A model generated the notes under the pieces. It was not told where the DNA came from. It saw only the letters and a list, made by a program, of their open reading frames with translations, and did not search any database. Position numbers and translations under genes: made by a program. Below are positions 1 to 6,999 of a stretch of 7,687 nucleotides of DNA, piece by piece. Positions within the stretch are counted from its first letter, which is position 1. Every line of letters begins with the position of its first letter. Origin of the DNA: JABMPJ01 sp964345005 (GTDB lineage: Bacteria; Verrucomicrobiota; Kiritimatiellia; UBA8416; JABMPJ01); NCBI GenBank assembly GCA_964345005.1, contig CAYFPQ010000110.1, positions 1 through 7,687 on the forward strand, given 5' to 3'.

Positions 1-1064
1 GGTCGAAAAAGCGGCAGCATGACATCAAATCCAACCGGATTTTGCGGCAATAGAAGCTCCGCCATGTAGCCAATGCCGGCATCCGCCCTTGCCCGTTTGG
101 CCGCCTCAAGATAGAAGCGGTATTCATCTTCATATTCATCGCCGTCAAAACAGCGGGAATGTCGATGCATACCGTCCAGTCCAACCAGATCGACAATCCG
201 GCTGAGGTCGTGAAAATTCTGCGCATAGGGATGGAACCCGTTGGCATAAAGCGGCACATCGATTCCCGCCGAGCGATACATCTCAACGCCTTTACGAATG
301 ACCTCACTGGCGTAGAACTCAATGAACGCCTGTCCGTCAATGTAGCGGTGCATGTACTTCCGGCCCGGCAGCACTCGGCCCAACAGCAATTTCCTTCGAT
401 CGATGTAGCTTTCTTCATAATACAGGCATACTTCGGAAAACTCCCTGTAATCAGCATGCCAACGCTCATTCAATGCAGCAATATCGCCACCGTACCGGAC
501 GGACAACCAGTCGCTATAAAGACCACGCGTATTGGTCGCGCCAATTTCCTCCGAACGTGACGCCAGTTCGGGAAACGCCTCATTGTCCACCTGTGCGAGA
601 ACGATAGGGCCGCCATGGGTTGCCAGATACGGCGAGATCACCTTGCCAAGCGCCTGTAGGTAGGCTCGGCTCATCTCAAGGAACTCGGGAGCCAATCGCT
701 GCAAACAGGCCGCACGCTCCGGCACACCTCCGTTCGGCCATTCGGCATAGATGTACGGCCCCGGACGCAGAATCACAGGCATGTCCAATTCACTTGCGAT
801 GTCAAGGAAGCCCAGCAGGTCCCGCTCCGGCGCCGTTTGACCTTCGAAGTCAAACACACCGGGTGTTAGCTCGTGATAGTTCCATGCCACATACGTTGCC
901 ACCATCGGCGCCCCGAACGCCAAGGCGTTCTCAAGGATCGCCCGCCAATGGCTTCGCTGAACCCGCCAAAAATGGAACTCCCCGCTAATCAGAGGTATGT
1001 TCCGCTCTCCCTGCACAAGCTCTGCGGCAGACACGTCAATAGCTATCTTGCTTTTCCTGTTCAT
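1..1064 (-). CDS. GH35-type beta-galactosidase-like enzyme, 3' end cut by window
   Basis: The gene runs off the left edge; 354 residues are visible and none of the usual C-terminal beta domains is reached. The N-terminal part of a clan GH-A (beta/alpha)8 barrel is clear: ISGEFHFWRV (residues 27-36), YVAWNYHELTPGVFDFEG (58-75), ILRPGPYIYAEWPNGGVPE (98-116, the GH35 hallmark), and GGPIVLAQVDNE (151-162), where Glu162 after Asn is the expected acid/base. Glu336 in GYMAELLLPQ is my candidate nucleophile. The stretch YGGDIAALNERW (191-202) is more typical of GH42, so a GH35/GH42-like relative is possible. Family knowledge predicts release of terminal beta-galactose or a related sugar. No signal peptide is visible, so it is probably cytoplasmic. 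The ATG at 1064 is the only good start: the in-frame stop at 1104-1106 precedes it with no ATG, GTG or TTG codon between. Its own GAGG (1068-1071) lies only 3 bases away, which is poor spacing. Confidence 0.9.
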   Translation of the reverse strand, partial: MNRKSKIAIDVSAAELVQGERNIPLISGEFHFWRVQRSHWRAILENALAFGAPMVATYVAWNYHELTPGVFDFEGQTAPERDLLGFLDIASELDMPVILRPGPYIYAEWPNGGVPERAACLQRLAPEFLEMSRAYLQALGKVISPYLATHGGPIVLAQVDNEAFPELASRSEEIGATNTRGLYSDWLSVRYGGDIAALNERWHADYREFSEVCLYYEESYIDRRKLLLGRVLPGRKYMHRYIDGQAFIEFYASEVIRKGVEMYRSAGIDVPLYANGFHPYAQNFHDLSRIVDLVGLDGMHRHSRCFDGDEYEDEYRFYLEAAKRARADAGIGYMAELLLPQNPVGFDVMLPLFR

Positions 1065-1084
1065 TCGCCTCGTCTTGTATACAT
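1061..1084 (-). CDS. Possible 7-codon leader peptide overlapping the GH35 start
   Basis: An ATG at 1084-1082 opens a reading frame of seven codons (MYTRRGE) whose TGA overlaps the GH35 ATG as ATGA. It has a purine-rich Shine-Dalgarno (AGGGGAG on the minus strand, 1094-1100) exactly 9 bases upstream, the same distance used by the two clear translation starts in this window. The GH35 gene itself has only GAGG at 3 bases. I infer that ribosomes may load at the leader and pass to GH35 by stop-start coupling. It is too short for any coding statistic, so chance is a real alternative. Confidence 0.3.
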   Translation of the reverse strand: MYTRRGE

Positions 1085-1086
1085 TG

Positions 1087-1122
1087 CTGCATGCTCCCCT
1101 ATCTCACCCACCTCCCATGCAG
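1087..1122 (-). promoter_or_regulatory. 5' leader stem-loop with G-rich loop containing Shine-Dalgarno
   Basis: A perfect 7-base inverted repeat, CTGCATG and CATGCAG (1116-1122 and 1087-1093), encloses a 22-base loop at 1094-1115. On the transcript the loop is almost all purine and has four G-tracts (GG, GG, GGG, GGGG), enough for a two-layer G-quadruplex. The AGGGGAG Shine-Dalgarno at 1094-1100 lies in the loop directly against the stem. The fold could expose or hide the ribosome site. This is inferred from sequence only; no known riboswitch family is recognised. Confidence 0.35.
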
Positions 1123-1146
1123 GATTCGCCACTCAAAACATCAGCT

Positions 1147-1176
1147 ATTATAATGCATTCTGCCAGCATTAAGCAA
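1147..1176 (-). promoter_or_regulatory. Candidate sigma-70-type promoter for the GH35 gene
   Basis: On the minus strand a perfect -10 hexamer TATAAT (1147-1152) follows an 18-base spacer (1153-1170) and a -35 hexamer TTGCTT (1171-1176, three of six consensus bases). Transcription would start near 1140, giving a leader of about 75 bases before the GH35 ATG. It is placed correctly in the only sizeable intergenic gap. The ATTATAAT core is palindromic, so the -10 alone does not fix direction; the -35 and the gene order favour the minus strand. Confidence 0.5.
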
Positions 1177-1203
1177 CATTCTAGATCCAGGCCCCTTGCA
1201 GAA

Positions 1204-1232
1204 TCGGGACATCAGGCCCACATTCGGGACAT
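1204..1232. repeat. 9-base direct repeat upstream of the GH35 promoter, possible operator
   Basis: TCGGGACAT occurs at 1204-1212 and again at 1224-1232, identical and offset by 20 bases, about two helical turns. On the transcribed strand the repeats lie roughly 28 to 56 bases upstream of the candidate -35, a normal place for an activator. AraC-type activators, common beside glycan-use genes, often bind direct half-sites with about 21-base spacing; that link is inference. No regulator gene is in the window. Confidence 0.35.
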
Positions 1233-1269
1233 GGCTAAAACAACTTGCGCCAGCGCCCACAGGCCCTGA

Positions 1270-4200
1270 TCACGGGGCAAGAAAGAAGGAGCCGAACTTG
1301 GAATATTCCTTGCCCTTGGCTATGCCGGAGGTCCATTCAAGGCCCAAACGGCGCTTGCGCTCCGGGTCGGCGTCATTACAGACAATGGAAAACCCAATCT
1401 GCGTGCCGGGCCGAAGCGGCGCAGGCGCCAGGAGCGCTTTGTCGAATGCGGCTTCGTAGAGAATCGTCTTCGTCTCGGCATCCACCGAAACGGCAACACG
1501 GGCGCCATCCGGGTCCAGGCTCCCCTTCGGCAGCCGCTCCGGATAAGGACCGACCTCCAAAAACGCATGGTCACCGTCAACAAGGCGAGCCAGCGTATAC
1601 GCATAGAACGGCCACTCATCGTTCATGAAACGCAACTCACCGGTCGGGCGCAGCGTCGCCCGCTCCTCGAGAAACGGATCGATTCCGAGCTGAACGCTGT
1701 CCTGCATCCATGCATGAGCGGCATCATCCGACGCGCGAACCTGATAAAAAGCGTCATTCTTGACGCGCACGGCCAGGTAGAGTTCCTCCTCGTTCCACTG
1801 CAGCGCATAAGAACACTCCATATCGTATGCCGAGAGATCTCCCGCGCGCGACAGATATCCGGCCGCTGTCCGAAAATCAATGAATTGCGCTCCTGACCAA
1901 TCATCCAACACCCCATCAATTCTAACCCCTTCCCGGGCCTTGACGGCCGGCACATAGTACAACGAAGCGTGATACGCCTCCACGGCATCGCCGCCCTGGC
2001 TATAGAACACACGCAGANNNNNNNNNNAGCGTTTCCCGGCAACCACCTGTTCGGGAAGTGGAACATCCAGCGTACCGGATCCGGACGAAAAACGAACGGA
2101 CACACGTTGTTCGTCATCTCCGTCCTCAAAAGCTACCACACCGGCTTTGCCGGCGGGTCTCGTGGTGTTGTAGTTCAAGCGAAGCATTCTTTTTCCGTCC
2201 CGCCAATCAGGCACATGCCCGATAATCGTCAGTTCGGAAACCAGGTTTGCGGTTATAACGCCCAGCGGCTTCCCTTTCGCGCCATCCAATAGAACGCGAA
2301 AGAGTCCCGGAACATTCCGGTTGGACAAGGTTGGCGTGAATCGCAGTTCGACGCGCTGGTCCACTGTTTTGAGCTTAACGCGCTGCGACCTCAGCGTGTC
2401 CCCATCCGCGTACCGCAACACCAGGCTGTCGGTCTTCTCCGGCACAACGCCGCGATCCAGACTCAACAGCGCCTGCCCCTCTACGATGTCCTGCCGGCCG
2501 GACGAACTGTCCGCGACGGTGTCGTTGACGGCTATGTCGGAATCGCTCAGTCCCGTCACATAGACGGGGTCCGGCCCGATCTGAAGCGCCACCGCGTTCC
2601 GCCCCCCGGGATCGAGCACGCGCCGGTTCCCCATGATATCCGTTACCTCAACCGGGGCACGAGCATACAGAACGACGGATCGCTCACCCACGTGGTCCCA
2701 CAGCGTCAGAATGGGCGCCTCGTCCCGACCTTTGAACAGCAGCGCATGCGTGCTCTCGCTGAAACCGCGAAGGTCTTTCACAAACGTTGTCTTGTACATC
2801 ATGCGCGTCATCACACCGTAAGCGGCTGCCGACGGACGCGGCGTTGCCGTGTAAGCGTCGAAGAAACCGAAGGCACAGCGCCAGCGCACCAGTGGTGAGG
2901 TGTCGCCCCCGTTCCCCCATACGGTCCAGTAGAAAGCGCGAACCTGCTCGGCCAAATGAATCAGATGACTGCGCACGATATACCGAGCCTGATTCTCCGG
3001 GCCGCCTATCGGACTGCCGGAGTCCCCTCGCCAGCCGAATTCGGTATTCCAGATCGGCTTCTCCCCTCCGTTCTCACGCATCAGTTCCTTGATGCTCTGA
3101 AGCATACCACGCAGTCCGGCATCTTCGGGACTGCTGCTCTGGCTGTACGCATGAATAACAACTCCATCACAGTATTTCAGGATGCCCATCTCAAAGAGCT
3201 CCTTCAGATGCGCCATGTGGTTGTAAGGATTCACACACGGTCCGATTGCCGGCGTATCCGGATCAATTCCCTTGATCGCCTCGTAAGCGGCCTTGTGGAC
3301 GTCAAAATAGCTCTTTGCGTCGCCCGGCCATAACTTCGTGCCGAAATAGGGCTCGTTCCATATCTCCCAAGCGGACACATCGTCTTTCCGGGCCGAAACC
3401 GTGGCCCGCACGAACTTGAGAAATGGCGCCAATTCCTTGAGCTTGCCGCGCTGTGCTTTCGGATCGGCTTCGGCCCATTCAGGCACCGAGGTATGACCCA
3501 GTCCATACAGATAGGTAAGCGATGAGGGAGGAATCGCGTGAGGCGTCTTGATCGGACTCTTCTCGTCAGGCTGCATGAACTTCCAGTAGTACCAGCTTCG
3601 GTGCCACTTGATGCCCAGCGCCTCGGGATCCATGTGCCTGGGGTAGTGTCCCCAGCCGCCGAAGAACGATCCTGGATCCGGCTCATAGTAGTCGGCCGGC
3701 ATCTTCGCCAGGGCGATGAAAGTGCTTGAAGCTGTTTCGAGAACCGCTCCCGCAGCGTTCTTTGCCTGTAGAGAGACCTCGTACCACCCCTTCAACGATG
3801 AGAGTGTAAGCGTATTTTCCGGCGCCAGCTCGGCCGCCGCGCGGATTTCCGTCATGACGGTCTTTCCCCAATAGTCCCTGACGGCAATCTCAAGGCTGTG
3901 CAGCGCTTCCCATCCGTTGGTCACGCCATACAGAATCTCCACCCGATCCCCCTCAAACACGTTCGCCTTCTGTTGCGTGTAAATCCGCAAATGCGCCGAG
4001 TCGCCGTTGTTCGCCGGTCGCACCGTATCCCGTCGGTTCCGGGGGCCGGACGCGTTACCCGTTTTCGATCGCTTCGGCGGCGTGACGGATCGAACAGCCG
4101 AGGCGTCGCACGGAATGGGATCGACAGCCGTCAGTGCTACTTCATCAATCCCCAACTCACCCTCGCCGACTCCCGCATTATTAATAAACAGCGCCAGTCG

Positions 4201-4701
4201 TTTCGTCGTCGGCTTAATGCTCTGCCGATAGATGTGCACCTTGAACTCCCGCCAGTCGAAACTGCCACCCGTGCTCATCAACACCGCCTGGCCACGGTGC
4301 GAGGGCAGGGAGACCCATCCCTGCGGCGCGATGGCATCGCCGTTCTCCGTCCCCCACTGCAGGAGCGAGACGGTGACACTGTTCGGAGGCAAATCCTTCC
4401 CGCGCAAGACCAGGCGTAATTCGTAATCCCTGCCCGGCTCTACATTCGCGGTTGTCACCAATTGTCGTCCACGCAACTCGCCCGGCACCGCCATCGTAAA
4501 CGAAGCCAGCCCCTTATAGGGATCGGTCCGGTTCACCGATCCGGGCAATGGAAGGTCTTTGTGCTGCTCCCACGTCCAATGCTTTGCGCCTTTCTCAAAC
4601 CCGCCGTTCGGGAGCAGATTTCGATTCCCGGCGCCCGCCACCACATTCTGCACGACCAACACAAGACTCAGACACATTACCATCCATTGTTTACTGCACA
4701 T
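1270..4701 (-). CDS. Secreted multidomain clan GH-A glycosidase with CBM-like modules
   Basis: The protein has 1143 residues including four unread ones. A signal peptide (residues 1 to about 22-24, hydrophobic MCLSLVLVVQNVVAGA, cleavage after VVA or AGA) and no lipobox point to export. Domains in order: N-terminal CBM4/9-like jelly roll (about 27-195, beginning LLPNGGFEKGAKHW); basic linker (about 200-235); beta-sandwich (about 236-332); (beta/alpha)8 barrel (about 345-640); beta domains (about 650-915); C-terminal CBM9/DOMON-like module (about 920-1143, RIDGVLDDWSGA then QDSVQLGIDP). The barrel shows WEIWNEP with acid/base Glu450 and IWNTEFGW with likely nucleophile Glu554, as in retaining clan GH-A enzymes. 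It looks closest to GH39-like members, but I cannot fix family or substrate. The ATG at 4701 is supported by AAAGGAG at 4711-4717, 9 bases from core to ATG, and it lies 6 bases after the GH31 stop, so the two are probably coupled. A 10-N gap falls in codons 892-895. Confidence 0.9.
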   Translation of the reverse strand: MCSKQWMVMCLSLVLVVQNVVAGAGNRNLLPNGGFEKGAKHWTWEQHKDLPLPGSVNRTDPYKGLASFTMAVPGELRGRQLVTTANVEPGRDYELRLVLRGKDLPPNSVTVSLLQWGTENGDAIAPQGWVSLPSHRGQAVLMSTGGSFDWREFKVHIYRQSIKPTTKRLALFINNAGVGEGELGIDEVALTAVDPIPCDASAVRSVTPPKRSKTGNASGPRNRRDTVRPANNGDSAHLRIYTQQKANVFEGDRVEILYGVTNGWEALHSLEIAVRDYWGKTVMTEIRAAAELAPENTLTLSSLKGWYEVSLQAKNAAGAVLETASSTFIALAKMPADYYEPDPGSFFGGWGHYPRHMDPEALGIKWHRSWYYWKFMQPDEKSPIKTPHAIPPSSLTYLYGLGHTSVPEWAEADPKAQRGKLKELAPFLKFVRATVSARKDDVSAWEIWNEPYFGTKLWPGDAKSYFDVHKAAYEAIKGIDPDTPAIGPCVNPYNHMAHLKELFEMGILKYCDGVVIHAYSQSSSPEDAGLRGMLQSIKELMRENGGEKPIWNTEFGWRGDSGSPIGGPENQARYIVRSHLIHLAEQVRAFYWTVWGNGGDTSPLVRWRCAFGFFDAYTATPRPSAAAYGVMTRMMYKTTFVKDLRGFSESTHALLFKGRDEAPILTLWDHVGERSVVLYARAPVEVTDIMGNRRVLDPGGRNAVALQIGPDPVYVTGLSDSDIAVNDTVADSSSGRQDIVEGQALLSLDRGVVPEKTDSLVLRYADGDTLRSQRVKLKTVDQRVELRFTPTLSNRNVPGLFRVLLDGAKGKPLGVITANLVSELTIIGHVPDWRDGKRMLRLNYNTTRPAGKAGVVAFEDGDDEQRVSVRFSSGSGTLDVPLPEQVVAGKRXXXXLRVFYSQGGDAVEAYHASLYYVPAVKAREGVRIDGVLDDWSGAQFIDFRTAAGYLSRAGDLSAYDMECSYALQWNEEELYLAVRVKNDAFYQVRASDDAAHAWMQDSVQLGIDPFLEERATLRPTGELRFMNDEWPFYAYTLARLVDGDHAFLEVGPYPERLPKGSLDPDGARVAVSVDAETKTILYEAAFDKALLAPAPLRPGTQIGFSIVCNDADPERKRRLGLEWTSGIAKGKEYSKFGSFFLAP
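2018..2027. other. Run of 10 N (assembly gap) inside the clan GH-A gene
   Basis: Ten unread bases fall between the last beta domain and the C-terminal CBM9-like module. The reading frame is coherent on both sides with 10 bases assumed: upstream residues end LPEQVVAGKR and downstream continue LRVFYSQGG, both beta-strand-like. So the true length is 10 or differs from 10 by a multiple of three, unless the gene is really broken here. Confidence 0.98.
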
Positions 4702-4707
4702 ACGGTG

Positions 4708-6993
4708 CTACTCCTTTCTTGCATCCTGTAACCCACACCACGCCAACGGTGAAGACTCGGGACCGGTATATCCGGCATCAAACGTCAGGGGCACGGATCT
4801 CGTCAGGTCCATCTCGTCCGTACAGGTCACGGCTTCCGGGTATACTGGAATCGTCGCATGCGTTCGGGCATAAATCGGAATTCGTGACAAATCCGATTCA
4901 ATGTTTCGCAGGCGAACCGGCCCGCGTATCACTTCACCGGTCCAGAAATCGGTCCAGCTTCCTTCGGGCAGGTAGACATCTCTGACGCCCGAGGCGTCCA
5001 GGACCGGGGCCACGAGCATGTTCTCGCCGAAAAAATACTGATCGTCAATCCGCCAACAGAAGGGATCGTCATCGTGATGAAAGACCAAGGCGCGCAGTAT
5101 GGGGTAACCGGTCTTTGCGCAGCAGCGCCCCTGGGCCACAAGATAGGGGATAAGCGCGTAGCGCAGCCGGAGCCATGGCCGCACGACATCGGCCACCTCA
5201 GGAAAATGCCACGGCTCACGCGGGGAGGTGCCGTGGTACCGCATGTGCGAAGACAATACCCCGAATTGCGTCCACCGAACATAAAGCGTGTCGTCAAGTC
5301 GACTGTTCATGAAGTCGGGCAGTCCGTGAAAACCGGGAATGTCGTGACTCCAATACGCAAATCCGCTGCAACCGAGATGCAAACCGCCGCGAAGGCTTGC
5401 AGCCAGGCCGTCCCACGTTGCCGCTGCGTCGCCACCCCAGTGCACAGGATAACGCTGACAGCCAATCCAGCCCGCTCGCGCCCAGATGAGCCCCTCGCCC
5501 GTGACCGCCTTCGTAACATCAAAAGCGGCTTTCTGATAGAGCAGAGCATACAGATTATGCATCAGGCGCGCCGGTACGCTGTGGGCATCACCCACGCCCC
5601 GCGGATTCTCGCCAAAATCCGTCTTGATGGCCGCCACACCTTGACGCAACAAATCCGCCAGCATACCCTGATACCATTCGACCGCTGCCGGATTACTGAA
5701 GTCGATGGCGCCTACACGCTGATTATCCTGAAAATCGGAAACCATTGCCCCTTCCCGATCGGCGCATTGCCAGAGATAATCACTTGCCAGCGCCTCCCCA
5801 ACCCGTTTGTTCCCGCCATTGAGATACGGCGTCTGCCAGAGCGTAATGCGAAAACCGCTTCGTTTCATCTCATCCAGAAAGGCCGCGGCATTCGGAAAAC
5901 TCTTCTCGCTGAACTTCCAATCACATTGCCAGTCGGTTTCAAACCAGCCGGTATCGACATGCAGCACATCACAGGGATAATTGTCTTGTCTGAGTCTCTT
6001 CCCGATATCCCGCACTTCGTCGGCAGAGAAATAGGTCATGCGGCTCATCCACATCCCATACGACCAGACCGGCACCTCGGGCGGAAACCCCGTCAGCTTC
6101 CGGTAATTGCGCACAATCGCTTCAACACTGCCGCCGCCGATAATGAAGAGATCGAGACTGTCATCCTCAACAAGCCCCTGCGCGGCCCGCGTGGAAATAT
6201 CGGCCAACGAAAGCCGGACATGCGCGGAGGTCAGAATCAGCAGCCCGTAACCACGACTGGATACATAGAATGGCACATTCTTGTAGGCGCGGCGACTGTT
6301 GACCCCGAGTGTGTCGTCGTTTTCAAGAACCAGTGTTTCGCCGGCAAGATTCATCTTCCGAAAGCGTTCCCCACCACCAATGAATCTCTCGTCGGATCGC
6401 GCGTGAAAAGAAAACAGGGCGCCGCGGATCTCCTCTCCGCGCTCCACATAGCCGAGGGGAACCGATTCGACCTGCCGCGGGAAGAACGTGTCGTAAGCCA
6501 TAAACGGAATAGCGCACGTCTCATCGGGACTGACCGTTGCCTCAAACCGATCTTCAGGCCGGGGAACCAGATCGCTCCACTCAAGCGTAGATGGAGTATC
6601 CACGGGTATGTGCCAACGGAGCCGACGCGCGCCGTCCAGCAACTCCCAGCCTGCATCGGACTTGTTCACCGTCAACGGCTCCTCTTTCAGCGATGCATCC
6701 ATCTGGAGCATAACGGTGTCATCATCAGGCAAGGCTGCGCCCAAACCGCTTGATATCCTGATCACGGAGTCGCCGTAGGCCCGGACCACCACTTCCTGCG
6801 TCTCGCACGGTCGGGTTTCGTCCCGCTCCACAAGCGCGCCTAAGCGATAGGCATGGAAGGGAACAGTCAGAATCACACGCCCCGCGCGTTCGTCCACATC
6901 CGTGCATCGTCCGGCAACACGGAGCAGATCTCCCGCCGCCTCCGCGGTATCACCATCCAACATATCATAAACAAACCGATTGGTTCTCTTCAT
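4708..6993 (-). CDS. GH31 alpha-glycosidase, probable alpha-xylosidase (YicI-like)
   Basis: The 761-residue protein (E. coli YicI has 772) has the GH31 layout: N-terminal beta-sandwich (about 1-300, with FIGGGERF at 204-211 and RRAYKNVPFYV at 234-244), catalytic barrel (about 305-625) and proximal C-terminal beta domain (about 626-722). KTDFGE (457-462) gives nucleophile Asp459; this form is typical of alpha-xylosidases, while alpha-glucosidases usually have WxDMNE. PVHWGGD (516-522) gives acid/base Asp522, and YWSHDIPGF follows (547-555). Expected role: retaining removal of alpha-linked xylose, or a similar sugar, from oligosaccharide ends. No signal peptide, so cytoplasmic. Two oddities: DTGW (347-350) stands where YicI has Asp-Cys-Phe-Trp, and only about 39 residues follow the proximal domain, so the distal C-terminal sheet is mostly missing. 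The ATG at 6993 has AAGGA at 7003-7007, 9 bases away, and lies 6 bases after the preceding stop. Confidence 0.93.
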   Translation of the reverse strand: MKRTNRFVYDMLDGDTAEAAGDLLRVAGRCTDVDERAGRVILTVPFHAYRLGALVERDETRPCETQEVVVRAYGDSVIRISSGLGAALPDDDTVMLQMDASLKEEPLTVNKSDAGWELLDGARRLRWHIPVDTPSTLEWSDLVPRPEDRFEATVSPDETCAIPFMAYDTFFPRQVESVPLGYVERGEEIRGALFSFHARSDERFIGGGERFRKMNLAGETLVLENDDTLGVNSRRAYKNVPFYVSSRGYGLLILTSAHVRLSLADISTRAAQGLVEDDSLDLFIIGGGSVEAIVRNYRKLTGFPPEVPVWSYGMWMSRMTYFSADEVRDIGKRLRQDNYPCDVLHVDTGWFETDWQCDWKFSEKSFPNAAAFLDEMKRSGFRITLWQTPYLNGGNKRVGEALASDYLWQCADREGAMVSDFQDNQRVGAIDFSNPAAVEWYQGMLADLLRQGVAAIKTDFGENPRGVGDAHSVPARLMHNLYALLYQKAAFDVTKAVTGEGLIWARAGWIGCQRYPVHWGGDAAATWDGLAASLRGGLHLGCSGFAYWSHDIPGFHGLPDFMNSRLDDTLYVRWTQFGVLSSHMRYHGTSPREPWHFPEVADVVRPWLRLRYALIPYLVAQGRCCAKTGYPILRALVFHHDDDPFCWRIDDQYFFGENMLVAPVLDASGVRDVYLPEGSWTDFWTGEVIRGPVRLRNIESDLSRIPIYARTHATIPVYPEAVTCTDEMDLTRSVPLTFDAGYTGPESSPLAWCGLQDARKE
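4711..4717 (-). promoter_or_regulatory. Shine-Dalgarno for the clan GH-A gene, inside the GH31 3' end
   Basis: AAAGGAG on the minus strand is formed by the last two GH31 codons (Lys-Glu) plus a preceding base and touches the GH31 TAG. The GGAG core is 9 bases from the ATG at 4701. It fixes that start and suggests translational coupling. Confidence 0.75.
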
Positions 6994-6999
6994 GAGCGC

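Noticed and set aside
159..988. Plus-strand open frames of 133 and 122 codons
   Set aside because: They are antisense to the GH35 gene, whose motifs are unmistakable, and their translations have no protein-like pattern.
873..1269. Plus-strand open frames of about 90-100 codons crossing the GH35 start and intergenic gap
   Set aside because: Low-complexity, proline- and serine-rich translations without a domain; they overlap the minus-strand promoter and leader.
1263..1278. GCCC/GGGC inverted repeat at the stop of the clan GH-A gene as a terminator
   Set aside because: The stem is only 4 base pairs and no T-tract follows on the minus strand; no convincing rho-independent terminator is visible in the gap.
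5074..6753. Open frame of 559 codons on the plus strand, antisense to GH31
   Set aside because: It lies wholly inside the well-supported GH31 gene, has no recognisable domain and no sensible promoter context; long antisense frames are expected in G+C-rich genes with few complementary stop codons.
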